A stretch of DNA of 42,410 nt. Origin: Clostridiales bacterium (lineage in GTDB: Bacteria; Bacillota; Clostridia; Christensenellales; Aristaeellaceae). The notes under the pieces were generated by a model. That model was given only the letters and a program-made list of their open reading frames with translations. It did not search any database and was not told where the DNA came from. The number at the start of each line of letters is the position of its first letter. Within the stretch, counting starts at the first letter, position 1. The stretch spans positions 1 through 42,410 of the forward strand of contig DUQF01000028.1 in assembly GCA_012837965.1 (NCBI GenBank), given 5' to 3'. Of the stretch, positions 23,962 to 32,815 are shown piece after piece. The position numbers were made by a program, and so were the translations under genes.

Positions 23962-24912
23962 CTATTCTACGGCAGCGCAGGACAGCGCAACCTTGCGCAG
24001 GGGATAGAGCGGCAAATACAGCAACACAAAGGCGCCCAATACCCCGTAGAGGGCAGTAGCGGAAAAATCGAGGTTTAAAAATACAAGTGCGATTGTTAAC
24101 AAGTCGTCTATGGTTTTGCCTGTTAATCTACTTACAATATATGTCCCTAAGAAATAAAGGGTGACCAGTGTAAAGGGCAAGGATAGCCAAAAGTTGCCCC
24201 ACTTTGCTTGTTTTAGAGCAGATTTATTTTGTTTTTTCAGGCGTTTTGCTTCCTTAAACGGTTTGTTCGTTGACAGGGGGAGCATATCAAGAAAGATATG
24301 TCTCATAACTCCAAAATAAGAGATGAGTGCGGAAATAAGTAAAGTACATATCACAACTGAGGTGCTAATGATTAATTCAGGTGCTAGACCTGAGGTTTGA
24401 GCAAAGGTCTGTCCTATGTTTCTAAAAGATTCGATTTTAGAAGCCAACATTACTGATGAAATCTGCTGGATAACGGTTTGTCCCACGCTTCTAAAAAAAT
24501 TTAAAAATGTTACAGCATCGGCTATCTTTGTATAGTAAAAAAATACAAACAAAGCAAAAATAAATGGTAAATGATATAAAAAAGTACGCAAAGTACGTTT
24601 TATTTGAAGGTTAACAGTCTTTGTCCACGACAATTGCATTTGTACCTTGTCCGAATTTGCTGCTGTAGCAAAAAAGCGCCGATAGGTCATGCGCAAGGGA
24701 GCAACCACCAGCAGGTAAAGGAAACAAGTAAGTACAAAGCCTACAATAATGCTGACAATGGGCGGCTCAATCGGGCGGTAGCCTCCCAAAGTTAATACAA
24801 GGGGCGCCAGCGCAATCAGGCGGGCGAGCAGGGTAAGCAGTGTGTATCCTATCGTTTGAGGTAAGTACCTTTTGATAAGCTTTCCTGCCTGACGGTGTGG
24901 GTTTGGGGTCAT
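23962..24912 (-). CDS. Polytopic membrane protein of unknown function
   Basis: This 316-residue protein has about six hydrophobic segments (for example PIVSIIVGFVLTCFLYLL, FIFALFVFFYY, VVICTLLISALISYFGV) and a lysine-rich stretch (KEAKRLKKQNKSALKQAK) in the second half. It faintly resembles DUF975-type membrane proteins, but I would not assign it. The start at 24912 is supported by GGGAGGAAAGC; a longer frame to 24978 lacks one. The central part (24080-24640 in the window) is distinctly more A+T-rich than its neighbours. It lies 1 bp before rsuA. Confidence 0.7.
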   Translation of the reverse strand: MTPNPHRQAGKLIKRYLPQTIGYTLLTLLARLIALAPLVLTLGGYRPIEPPIVSIIVGFVLTCFLYLLVVAPLRMTYRRFFATAANSDKVQMQLSWTKTVNLQIKRTLRTFLYHLPFIFALFVFFYYTKIADAVTFLNFFRSVGQTVIQQISSVMLASKIESFRNIGQTFAQTSGLAPELIISTSVVICTLLISALISYFGVMRHIFLDMLPLSTNKPFKEAKRLKKQNKSALKQAKWGNFWLSLPFTLVTLYFLGTYIVSRLTGKTIDDLLTIALVFLNLDFSATALYGVLGAFVLLYLPLYPLRKVALSCAAVE

Positions 24913-24986
24913 AAGCTTTCCTCCCGATTCCTTACATTTTGCTTGATTTATGATAGAGCAATCCCTCTCTTTCGTCAAGGATGACG

Positions 24987-25175
24987 CTAATTACCACCAT
25001 TGGCAAAAGGGAAAGGGAGCCTGCCTTCTTTCATTTGCTTGATCTCTTCTTTAGAAAGCATAGAGTTGGTGCCAAGACAGGCAGTACACCGGTAGCCACA
25101 GTCGGGACAAATACAGGTGTTTTCGCTTTCAGCCTGAATCATGAACGCTTCACAGTAGGGGCATCCGCAGCGCAT
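24987..25175 (-). CDS. Small zinc-ribbon protein
   Basis: This 62-residue protein contains eight cysteines: CGCPYC at residues 3-8 and CICPDCGYRCTAC at 21-33. They are arranged in CxxC knuckles that would bind one or two zinc ions. The C-terminal half is charged (KEEIKQMKEG). No enzymatic motif is present. Its ribosome binding site (AAAGGAG) overlaps the last codons of uvrA, 4 bp upstream, so it is translated as part of the uvrA message. The function is unknown; DNA or RNA binding is a guess from the fold. Confidence 0.75.
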   Translation of the reverse strand: MRCGCPYCEAFMIQAESENTCICPDCGYRCTACLGTNSMLSKEEIKQMKEGRLPFPFANGGN

Positions 25176-25179
25176 TTTC

Positions 25180-28017
25180 CTACTCCTTTTGGGGCTTGAT
25201 GCTTGATTTTACAAGATACTGGCCAGTATAGCTTTTCTTGCAGGCGGCAATTTCTTCAGGCGTTCCTTGGGTCACCACCGTGCCCCCGCCTACGCCGCCT
25301 TCGGGGCCTAAGTCAATGATGTAGTCTGCTACCTTTAACACATCCAAATTGTGTTCGATAACCAAAATGGAATTGCCCGCCTCGGTCAATTTTTGCAGTA
25401 CCTTAATGAGCCTGCCGACGTCGTCAAAGTGCAGTCCGGTGGTGGGTTCATCCAGTAAAATCATGGTTTTGCCGGTAGCCCGCCGACTAAGCTCGGTGGC
25501 AAGCTTCACCCTCTGCGCTTCGCCCCCTGATAGCGTCGTGCTGCTTTGTCCAAGGCGAATGTACCCAAGCCCCACTTGGCTTAAGGTACGCAGCTTTTGC
25601 ATGATGGAGGGGTGGTTTTCAAACAGGCGCATGGCTTCATCCACCGTCATGTTCAGGACGTCGTTGATGGAATGGCCCTTATATTTAATTTCCAGGGTCT
25701 CTCGGTTATATCGTTTGCCGTGACACACCTCGCAAGGCACGTACACATCGGCCATGAAGTGCATTTCGATTTTCAAAACCCCGTCGCCCGTGCACGCCTC
25801 ACACCTGCCGCCTTTCACGTTAAAGGAGAAGCGCCCCGGCTCATAGCCCCTTGCTTTTGCCTCGGGCAGGCTTGCGAACAGCCGACGGATAAAATCAAAC
25901 AGGCCTGTATAAGTGGCGGGGTTGGATCTTGGGGTACGCCCGATGGGCGACTGGTCGATGTTGATGATTTTATCCAACTGTTCCACGCCCTTGATGCCCT
26001 TATGTTTGCCCGGGCGGGATTGAGCGCGGTTCAAGGTTTGGGCAAGCGATTTATAAAGAATCTCGTTAACCAGCGAACTTTTTCCGCTGCCCGATACGCC
26101 CGAAACGCAGCAAAACACGCCCAAGGGAATGGTAACGTCGATATTTTTCAGGTTATTTTCGGCCGCCCCTTCCACGGTTAAAAAGCCGGTGGGTTTTCTT
26201 CTTTTTTTGGGGATGGGAATGCGCTTTTGTCCGCTTAAGTATTGTCCCGTTACGGAGGCGGGGCAGCGAATAATATCGTCCACCGTTCCTTGGGCGATTA
26301 CTTCGCCGCCCTTTTCGCCGGCGCCCGGGCCGATATCCACCAAGTGGTCGGCCGAGCGTAGGGTTTCTTCATCGTGTTCCACCACGATCAGGGTGTTTCC
26401 AAGGTCACGCAGGCGCTTGAGGGTGGCAAGCAGGCGGTTGTTGTCCCGCTGGTGCAGGCCGATGCTTGGTTCATCCAAAATGTATAGTACGCCCGTGAGG
26501 CCTGAGCCTATTTGGGTGGCAAGGCGGATGCGCTGGGCTTCGCCGCCTGATAAGGTGCCAGCCGCACGGGAAAGGTTTAGGTAGGTAAGCCCCACATTGA
26601 TTAAAAAGCCCAAGCGGGCGTCCACTTCGCCGAGGATGGGGGCGGCAATGGTTTGTTGCATGGGGCTTAGCTTGATGGAGGCAAAGTGATTTCTGCATTC
26701 GTCAAGGGACAGGTCGCTGACTTCCGCAATGTTTTTTCCCGCTACCGTGACGGCAAGGGCGGCCGGTTTTAATCTGGCGCCGCCACAGGCAGAGCAGGTT
26801 TTAAGTTCCATGTACTCTTCGTACTTTTCTTTCATGATATCGCTGCTGGTTTCCCGGTAGCGCCGCATGGTGGCCGGAATAATGCCTTCAAAGGCCATTT
26901 TATATTCGCCCCTGCCATGAATGGACTGAATGGTAACGGAAAACTTTTTTCCCTTCGTGCCATAGAGGATAACGTTCTTGGCGGTGTCGGACAGCTTTTC
27001 AAAAGGGGTATCCAGGCTGAAGCTGTAGGCGCTGGCAAGCCCTTCAAACACCATGCGTCCGGTGCTGTTTTCGTTATCAGCCGAAGAAAAGCCCATGGTA
27101 TGAATGGCGCCTTGATTAATAGATTTTTTAGGGTTTGGCACTACCGATTCGGGCGTTAAGGTCATAAATTCGCCAAGGCCCGAGCAGGCGGGGCAGGCGC
27201 CGTCAGGGCTGTTAAAGGAAAATAATCTGGGTGTAAGCTCTTCCATGCTGAGGTTACAATCGGCGCAGGCAAAGGACTGGGAAAAGAGAATTTCCTCGCC
27301 GCCGACAATTTGTACAATGGCAAGGCCGCCCGACTGCTCAAGCGCCGTCTCAAAGGAGGCGGTCAGGCGGGTTTGCAAATCGGGGCGTACGCTGATGCGG
27401 TCCACCACCAATTCAATGGTATGTTTTTTGGTTTTGGCAAGTTTGGGCGCCTCGTCCAAATCATAGACTGTCCCGTCGATACGGGCGCGCATAAAACCGG
27501 CCTTTTTGGCGTTTTCAAGCACCCGGACATGTTCGCCTTTTTTGCCCCTGATAATGGGGCTGAGTAAAAGCAATCGGGTGCCTTCCGGCAGGGCAAGCAC
27601 GGTATCAATCATTTGGTCTACCGTTTGTTGGCTGATTTCCTTGCCGCACTGCGGGCAGTGCGGAACGCCGATGCGGGCATACAAAAGGCGCAGGTAGTCG
27701 CTGATTTCGGTGACTGTGCCTACAGTAGAGCGGGGGTTGTTGCTGGTGGTTTTTTGGTCGATGCTGATGGCGGGGGACAGGCCGTCAATGGAATCCACAT
27801 CGGGTTTGTCCATTACGCCCAAAAACTGGCGGGCATAGCTGGACATGCTTTCAACATAGCGCCTTTGCCCCTCGGCGTAAATGGTATCAAAGGCGAGGGA
27901 CGACTTACCCGAGCCTGACAGGCCCGTTAGGACCACCAATTTATCCCTTGGAATGTCCAGTGAAATATTTTTTAAGTTATTCACCCGCGCGCCACGGATG
28001 GAAATGGTTTTCTGCAT
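25180..28017 (-). CDS. uvrA: Excinuclease ABC subunit A
   Basis: This 945-residue damage-recognition ATPase of nucleotide excision repair is full length. The first Walker A is GLSGSGKSS (32-40), and the second is GVSGSGKSS in the C-terminal half. The zinc modules include CPQCGK, CADC...CPACSGLG and CEACTGDG...CEVCHGKR. Both ABC signatures (LSGGEAQR) and Walker B (ILDEP, LLDEP) are present. AAAGGAG precedes the ATG. uvrC is also in this window but on the opposite strand 8 kb away; uvrB is absent. It is the first gene of the long operon ending at the HAD gene. Confidence 0.97.
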   Translation of the reverse strand: MQKTISIRGARVNNLKNISLDIPRDKLVVLTGLSGSGKSSLAFDTIYAEGQRRYVESMSSYARQFLGVMDKPDVDSIDGLSPAISIDQKTTSNNPRSTVGTVTEISDYLRLLYARIGVPHCPQCGKEISQQTVDQMIDTVLALPEGTRLLLLSPIIRGKKGEHVRVLENAKKAGFMRARIDGTVYDLDEAPKLAKTKKHTIELVVDRISVRPDLQTRLTASFETALEQSGGLAIVQIVGGEEILFSQSFACADCNLSMEELTPRLFSFNSPDGACPACSGLGEFMTLTPESVVPNPKKSINQGAIHTMGFSSADNENSTGRMVFEGLASAYSFSLDTPFEKLSDTAKNVILYGTKGKKFSVTIQSIHGRGEYKMAFEGIIPATMRRYRETSSDIMKEKYEEYMELKTCSACGGARLKPAALAVTVAGKNIAEVSDLSLDECRNHFASIKLSPMQQTIAAPILGEVDARLGFLINVGLTYLNLSRAAGTLSGGEAQRIRLATQIGSGLTGVLYILDEPSIGLHQRDNNRLLATLKRLRDLGNTLIVVEHDEETLRSADHLVDIGPGAGEKGGEVIAQGTVDDIIRCPASVTGQYLSGQKRIPIPKKRRKPTGFLTVEGAAENNLKNIDVTIPLGVFCCVSGVSGSGKSSLVNEILYKSLAQTLNRAQSRPGKHKGIKGVEQLDKIINIDQSPIGRTPRSNPATYTGLFDFIRRLFASLPEAKARGYEPGRFSFNVKGGRCEACTGDGVLKIEMHFMADVYVPCEVCHGKRYNRETLEIKYKGHSINDVLNMTVDEAMRLFENHPSIMQKLRTLSQVGLGYIRLGQSSTTLSGGEAQRVKLATELSRRATGKTMILLDEPTTGLHFDDVGRLIKVLQKLTEAGNSILVIEHNLDVLKVADYIIDLGPEGGVGGGTVVTQGTPEEIAACKKSYTGQYLVKSSIKPQKE

Positions 28018-28050
28018 GGTTTCTCCTTTTTGTGAGTGTTACCATTAGAG

Positions 28051-28056
28051 ATTATA
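28051..28056 (-). promoter_or_regulatory. Candidate -10 box of uvrA
   Basis: A perfect TATAAT on the minus strand lies 34 bp upstream of the uvrA ATG. No good -35 is at 17 nt, since that position falls inside the terminator of the upstream ROK gene. I saw no Firmicutes-type LexA box here. Confidence 0.4.
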
Positions 28057-28060
28057 ACAC

Positions 28061-28085
28061 AAAAGCGAAGCGGTAAATGCTTCGC
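28061..28085 (-). terminator. Terminator of the division operon
   Basis: GCGAAGC (28065-28071) pairs with GCTTCGC (28079-28085). On the minus strand it is followed by TTTTGTG, 28 bp after the ROK kinase stop. Confidence 0.75.
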
Positions 28086-28112
28086 CAAGACTTAGAATTT
28101 GATTTTTGGATT

Positions 28113-28982
28113 TTAGAGGGCTTCCTGCGCTAAAATGCCTGCCCCATACAGCCCGCTTTCGGGATAAAATTGAGGAGGAACGATGAGGTTGTCCCAATCG
28201 TCTATAACGGGTGAAGACAAATAGTTGTTAATTTTTTCTTTCACCAGCTTGCGAATCATCGGGTACAGGGCTGTGTGGTGCATGACACCGCCGCCTAAAA
28301 TAATTTTTTCGGGGCTTACGGTGTACAGGGCCGTCGCGCAAATTTGCGCCAGATACTCGGCCTCCAGCGCCCAGGCGGGGTGATTGTCGGGCAAGTCTTG
28401 GGCGGGCATTCCCCAGCGTTCTTTCATGGCGGGGCCGGACGCCAAACCCTCGCCGCAGCTATCGTGATAGGGACAGACGCTTTTTTTTAGGAGATCGTTG
28501 GCCGTTTTCTGAAGGCCGATATGCCCCCATTCGGGGTGCAGGGCGCCGTGCACGGGCTGGCCGTTTACAATCAGTCCGCCGCCGATGCCTGTACCTACCG
28601 TTAGATACAATAGATTGTCCACGCCTTTTCCGGCGCCGATGCGCTGCTCGCACAGGGCGGCTGCGTTTACGTCGGTATCAAGGGCGCAAGGCACCTGTAA
28701 AGCTTCCTTCAGGGTTTGAAGCAGGGGATAATTTCGCCACTGCAGTTTGGGCGTTGCCAAAATCTGCCCGTAGGTGGGGCTGTTTTGGTGCACATCCACA
28801 GGCCCGAAAGAACCGATGCCGAGGGCGTTTATCTTTTTCCCTTCAAAAAAACCGATCAGGTCAGGCAGGGTTTCTTCGGGCGAACGGGTAGGAAAGGTTT
28901 GGGATGAAAGGACTTTTAGGCTTTCATCTAAAATACCGACGACCATTTTTGTGCCGCCGGCTTCAATCGCGCCCAACCTCAT
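28113..28982 (-). CDS. ROK-family sugar kinase (fructokinase-like)
   Basis: This 289-residue ROK kinase starts with the phosphate-binding EAGGTK (7-12). It contains LTVGTGIGGG and the zinc site H..C.H..C (HPEWGHIG, then CPYHDSCGEGLASGP), as in the GmuE/ScrK fructokinase-mannokinase subgroup. It would phosphorylate fructose or mannose at C6. Mannose-6-phosphate isomerase is encoded 8 kb away, a possible metabolic partner (inference). The ATG overlaps the divIVA stop (ATGA), so it is coupled to the division operon, an odd place for a sugar kinase. Confidence 0.88.
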   Translation of the reverse strand: MRLGAIEAGGTKMVVGILDESLKVLSSQTFPTRSPEETLPDLIGFFEGKKINALGIGSFGPVDVHQNSPTYGQILATPKLQWRNYPLLQTLKEALQVPCALDTDVNAAALCEQRIGAGKGVDNLLYLTVGTGIGGGLIVNGQPVHGALHPEWGHIGLQKTANDLLKKSVCPYHDSCGEGLASGPAMKERWGMPAQDLPDNHPAWALEAEYLAQICATALYTVSPEKIILGGGVMHHTALYPMIRKLVKEKINNYLSSPVIDDWDNLIVPPQFYPESGLYGAGILAQEAL

Positions 28983-29449
28983 TGCTCGTCTTCTTCTTGG
29001 GTGAAAAAGCTTTGCATGCGGCTGCGGAAGGCTTCAAGCTGTCCTTCCAGCTCCGCGATTTCACTCTTTAAGGCATTGCGCTTTTCGGTGAGCATCTCTA
29101 CTTCCGGGTCGGGGGTCGCCTCTTTGACAATGGCTTCGGCGCGCTTTTTGGCGTCCTCCAAAATTTCATCGCAAGCCAGTTGGGTTTTTTCCAGAAGCTT
29201 TTGGGCGCTTACAAGGTCGCTTGGCAGAGCGGTGGCCTGAAGCGGCAAGGGGCGGGCTTCGGGGATGGGCGCAAAACCGGCGGAACGCTGCTGCGCCTGT
29301 GCTTTTTTGGTTAAATCGGCGATGTTGGCTTCCATTTGCTCCAAGGTGTCGCAAATTTCGTTGAGAAAATCATCCACCTGCTTGATATCATAGCCTAGCG
29401 GCTTTTTTTGAAATTCCTTTTCAACGATCATATCGACGGTAACGGGCAT
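28979..29449 (-). CDS. divIVA: DivIVA-domain cell division/polarity protein
   Basis: This 156-residue protein has the DivIVA N-terminal lipid-binding segment (IVEKEFQKKPLGYDIKQVDDFLNEI) and long coiled-coil stretches (about 28-45 and 120-150). A Pro/Ala-rich linker sits between. It would localise to curved membranes at division sites or poles and recruit partners. GTAGGAGG precedes the ATG. It lies between sepF and the ROK kinase, as in other Clostridia where sepF and divIVA are neighbours. Confidence 0.9.
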   Translation of the reverse strand: MPVTVDMIVEKEFQKKPLGYDIKQVDDFLNEICDTLEQMEANIADLTKKAQAQQRSAGFAPIPEARPLPLQATALPSDLVSAQKLLEKTQLACDEILEDAKKRAEAIVKEATPDPEVEMLTEKRNALKSEIAELEGQLEAFRSRMQSFFTQEEDEQ

Positions 29450-29466
29450 GGGGATAACCTCCTACT

Positions 29467-30435
29467 TTATTGTGCTGAATATGATGGATATTGGTTGTCT
29501 AAAATACTTGAACGACGAGGCCGCTCCTGATGGCCATAGACAGGCGGCGCCTGCCGATAGGGCTGCTGATATGCCTGCTGCTCATAGGCGGGCTGATAGC
29601 TTTGCTCCTGCATATAGGGATTTTGCCGGGCTTCGGTTTGCGGGCGCACCAACCCCACCTGATAATTTTTGGGCGAAATAACATAGTAGTTTTGCGAGTT
29701 GGACAGGCGGTTAATCTGGCTGCCCAACACATAAACGGCTCCTGTTAACAGGTCGGTTAAACGGCGGGTGTCTTCCGGACTTTGGTTCTCCCGCATCGTT
29801 ACAATGGTAACTGCGCCCTGCTTAATATATTGCATGGCGTTAAGGCAGGTGGGCATATCGTACACTTCAGCGATAGCGATAATGGGATGTACCTGTTCGT
29901 GAGGCTGCGCAGGCGCCTGTGGTTCGGTCTCTTTTTGCTGGGGGGCTTGTTGCTGGTTGATAGGAACGACATTGTCCGGAATTTGTGACTGCCGTTTCCT
30001 GCGGTTGGACGGCTCACTCCCCCCTTGGGGGTTGATGGCGGTCGCTAAATGTTCAAACCCCGCGTAAGGGTTTTCCTGCCGTCTGGGCGGTTGGTAGGCT
30101 TGCTGATAGTTTTGCTGCTGGGGTTGCTGGTAGGCTTGTTGATAGCCTTGCTGGGACTGGGCGTAATGCTGCTGGTAGTTTTGCTGCGCGTATCCTTGTT
30201 GTTGATAGCTTTGCCCATAGGATTGCTGATAAGCCTGTCCCTGTTGGTAAGGGGAATAGGGCTCCTGCTGCTGGTAATAGCCTTGCTGGTAGTCCTGTTG
30301 TCCCTCGTCAGCGCCATAAGCGGGATAGTCCTGTTCATATTCTGCGGCCTGATCGTAGAATTCTTCGTCACGGTTGCCTGTCAGCCAGCTGTTTACCTTG
30401 CGAAAGCCTTGTTTCATGTTGGCGAAAAAGCTCAT
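29467..30435 (-). CDS. sepF: SepF cell-division protein with long Q/Y-rich linker
   Basis: This 322-residue protein is twice the usual SepF length of about 150. The N-terminal amphipathic helix (MSFFANMKQGFRKVNSWLTG) fits membrane binding. The SepF/DUF552 fold (about 183-260: IIAIAEVYDMP, GAVTIVTM, GAVYVLGSQINRLSNSQNYYVIS) binds FtsZ. Between them, residues ~44-118 are almost pure Gln, Tyr, Gly and Ala, and a second Q/Y/P-rich tail follows. The ATG at 30435 has GGGAGG upstream. It sits between the HlyD-like gene and divIVA. The long disordered linker is unusual for this family. Confidence 0.92.
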   Translation of the reverse strand: MSFFANMKQGFRKVNSWLTGNRDEEFYDQAAEYEQDYPAYGADEGQQDYQQGYYQQQEPYSPYQQGQAYQQSYGQSYQQQGYAQQNYQQHYAQSQQGYQQAYQQPQQQNYQQAYQPPRRQENPYAGFEHLATAINPQGGSEPSNRRKRQSQIPDNVVPINQQQAPQQKETEPQAPAQPHEQVHPIIAIAEVYDMPTCLNAMQYIKQGAVTIVTMRENQSPEDTRRLTDLLTGAVYVLGSQINRLSNSQNYYVISPKNYQVGLVRPQTEARQNPYMQEQSYQPAYEQQAYQQPYRQAPPVYGHQERPRRSSILDNQYPSYSAQ

Positions 30436-30525
30436 TGTTTCCTCCCAAATCAGGGAAATTTCCCGGTTTTGCGATTGCATCAACCTATTATAGTCAAAAA
30501 ACGCCTGTTTGGCAAGTTTTACGGG

Positions 30526-32106
30526 CTATTCAAAGGTTCTGATATTCAGGCCCTCGACCAAATAGCCCTGCTCTACGGGCTCAATTTGCGCCTGCGTTGC
30601 GTCCTGTGAAATGACCCTGACGGGAATAAAGAACTCGCCCTCCTGGAAGGAGGCGACAACGCCCACCATGCCCCCCTGCTCAAACAGGCTGTTTACAGGA
30701 ACGGAATAAAGGATGGTGTTTTTGGATAGCTGAATTCTTGCCTGTCTTGTATAAAGCAACGGCTCCACGTTGCCGATGACCGATAGCTCCACCAATTGCT
30801 TGTTGTTGATTTTGGTGGATCTAACCACCGTTGCCGTGACCATGGTGGACTTAAATGATTCGATCAGCATCTGGTAGGAATCGCCGTCAATGGGATGCCA
30901 GTCGGGGTCGTCGGAAATCATCAGGGCTGTCCAGCCGGTGGTGCGCACCAAGCGGTAAATATCTACGGAATCCTTACTGACGCTATCATCTTCGGGCACT
31001 TTACCGGCGATCATTTCTTCCACTTGTTGGGGGGTAAAGTTATAGGTACCGGAAGCCAGCGGCTTTTCAAGCCCATCGGTATAAAAGCTAATAATGCCAT
31101 TGTCGGTAGCGGAATATTCGGTGGTCCAGGTATCGATGCGTTGCAATTGGTTTTTTTCGGCGTCGTAAAAGCGTGCCAGCTTGGGGTCGTCAGCAAATTT
31201 TTGGCGCAGATAGTTTTGCCTCTGGGCAACGGCTTGTTGCATCAACTCTTCCTGGCGCAAAAGGTTACCGCTTTCACCGCGAACCAAGGCTTGAATTTCT
31301 AGGGCCCGCTCAATGACGACATTGTCCAGCTGCTGCAGGTGGGTATCGGGAGCCAAGAGGTTTCCGATTAAAGTTTCTTGGTAGTTTTTTAAGTCGGCCC
31401 GGGCTTTTTCCAAGTTGTTATATTCCCTTTCGGAAAAGCCGGTGGTATAAACAACACAGATAGGATCGCCCCGGGTAATGGCAGTTCCTTCCTCCGCGAT
31501 ATAGTCGATGGAAGAAACGTTTTCCTGTGAGAAAGTGGTTTCATTGCGGGCGATAAGCGCAACGCCGGTATACGCAAGGTCCTGTCCGCTTAAAGCTACC
31601 TTGGCGGTTCGGCTGTCCTTGTTGCCGATGAGCTGACCGATGCCTATAAAAACGATGATTAAAATCAGAACACCAAGCAGTAGATACAGATAAATCAGCA
31701 TACTTTTGGCGGGCTTGTTTTTGCGGATGGGAAGACGCCCGATATTGTCGATAGGCGGCGGGGAAGGCCCATCGCTGGGCGCGTTTTGCACGTTGCCCGT
31801 GTAAGGGGGCGGCGCGGCTTGCAGGGGCGGGCCTTGGTTTTGTGGATTGAGCGGCATGAACACGCTGCCCATCCAGGCGCTTTGTGGCAGCGGCGGCGGG
31901 TTGCTTGGCGTGTGCTGTTGATAAGGTTGTTGCGGGTCTTGGTATGGCTCTTGCGTAAAAGGGTTTCCTGCCTGCTGCACGGGAGGATAGGGGGCTTGCT
32001 GCTGAGGATGAGGCGGTTGGTTATTTTCGGGCGCATAGCCAAAGCCCCCCCGCTGTTCATTTTGCGGGGGTTGAGGGGGCTGCGGTATGCGTGACCAATC
32101 ACTCAT
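30526..32106 (-). CDS. HlyD-like membrane protein of the sepF cluster with P/Q-rich cytoplasmic region
   Basis: This 526-residue protein has about 130 N-terminal residues rich in Pro, Gln and Tyr, one transmembrane helix (135-160) and an extracytoplasmic part. The latter has a biotinyl-lipoyl-like half-motif (GVALIARNETTF, DYIAEEGTAITRGDPICVVYT), a coiled-coil hairpin (about 225-300) and a C-terminal beta domain, as in HlyD/AcrA-type adaptors. Such adaptor-like genes commonly lie next to sepF in Firmicutes, so a role in division or envelope assembly is likelier than efflux. No transporter partner is in the operon. AATAGGAG precedes the ATG. Confidence 0.8.
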   Translation of the reverse strand: MSDWSRIPQPPQPPQNEQRGGFGYAPENNQPPHPQQQAPYPPVQQAGNPFTQEPYQDPQQPYQQHTPSNPPPLPQSAWMGSVFMPLNPQNQGPPLQAAPPPYTGNVQNAPSDGPSPPPIDNIGRLPIRKNKPAKSMLIYLYLLLGVLILIIVFIGIGQLIGNKDSRTAKVALSGQDLAYTGVALIARNETTFSQENVSSIDYIAEEGTAITRGDPICVVYTTGFSEREYNNLEKARADLKNYQETLIGNLLAPDTHLQQLDNVVIERALEIQALVRGESGNLLRQEELMQQAVAQRQNYLRQKFADDPKLARFYDAEKNQLQRIDTWTTEYSATDNGIISFYTDGLEKPLASGTYNFTPQQVEEMIAGKVPEDDSVSKDSVDIYRLVRTTGWTALMISDDPDWHPIDGDSYQMLIESFKSTMVTATVVRSTKINNKQLVELSVIGNVEPLLYTRQARIQLSKNTILYSVPVNSLFEQGGMVGVVASFQEGEFFIPVRVISQDATQAQIEPVEQGYLVEGLNIRTFE

Positions 32107-32119
32107 GGTATGCTCCTAT

Positions 32120-32806
32120 TTACAATCCGACGATGCGGATAAAAAACTGGGGGTCTGAAAAAATAGGCAAAAATTTGCTTTGTTCAAGCAGGGTTTGGAA
32201 GTGCTCGTCCACCACCACCGTTTGAATAAGCGGCATGACAAGCGACAACACGTATACAAGCGCCGCCCCTCTAACAAGACCCAGCACTCCGCCTGCCAAG
32301 GTGTCAAGCTGCCTGAGGACGGGAAAGCGGAAAATTCTGCGTACGAACCCAAGCACAATCAGGCCGGCAAGGTAGACAAGCGCAAAAACAATAATGAAGC
32401 TGATGACATGCAAGGCGCTTTGAACGATGGTACCTTTGACCGCGTCGTTGACGCTGACTTGCTGGCGGGATGAAAGCGCGTCCCGGAGCAGCGTATCAAG
32501 TGGCGCGGGCAGCTTTACATTGGAAAGTACCTTGCTGATAAGCCCCTGGTCCATGTTTTGAATGTTTTGGGAGGCAAGCTCGGCATCGCCCACGCGAACG
32601 ATCGCATCGGTATAGCCGACCAGCGCTTCCTGCAATTGCGGCATGTCGCTGAGCTTTGCCATAACTTTGGGCGAATAGGCAAAGGCCATAAATACCGCAA
32701 GCACGAGACATACCAAAGAAAAGACGCTTTGAATAAAGCCCCGGTACAGCCCGTAAATGACGCTCGCGCCAATAATCAGTAAAATAACAATATCAACAAC
32801 GCTCAT
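32120..32806 (-). CDS. CvpA family membrane protein
   Basis: This 228-residue protein has the CvpA fold: N-terminal helices (SVVDIVILLIIGASVIYGLYRGF, SVFSLVCLVLAVFMAF), a soluble segment in the middle, and two C-terminal helices (ALHVISFIIVFALVYLAGLIVLGF; LAGGVLGLVRGAALVYVLSL). CvpA proteins affect envelope integrity or colicin V production, but their mechanism is not settled. AAGGAG precedes the ATG. It sits between DUF5711 and the HlyD-like gene. Confidence 0.88.
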   Translation of the reverse strand: MSVVDIVILLIIGASVIYGLYRGFIQSVFSLVCLVLAVFMAFAYSPKVMAKLSDMPQLQEALVGYTDAIVRVGDAELASQNIQNMDQGLISKVLSNVKLPAPLDTLLRDALSSRQQVSVNDAVKGTIVQSALHVISFIIVFALVYLAGLIVLGFVRRIFRFPVLRQLDTLAGGVLGLVRGAALVYVLSLVMPLIQTVVVDEHFQTLLEQSKFLPIFSDPQFFIRIVGL

Positions 32807-32815
32807 ATACTCTCC

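Noticed and set aside
28018-28112. LexA/SOS box upstream of uvrA
   Set aside because: No CGAAC-N4-GTTCG-like sequence was found; only a -10 box and the upstream terminator hairpin.
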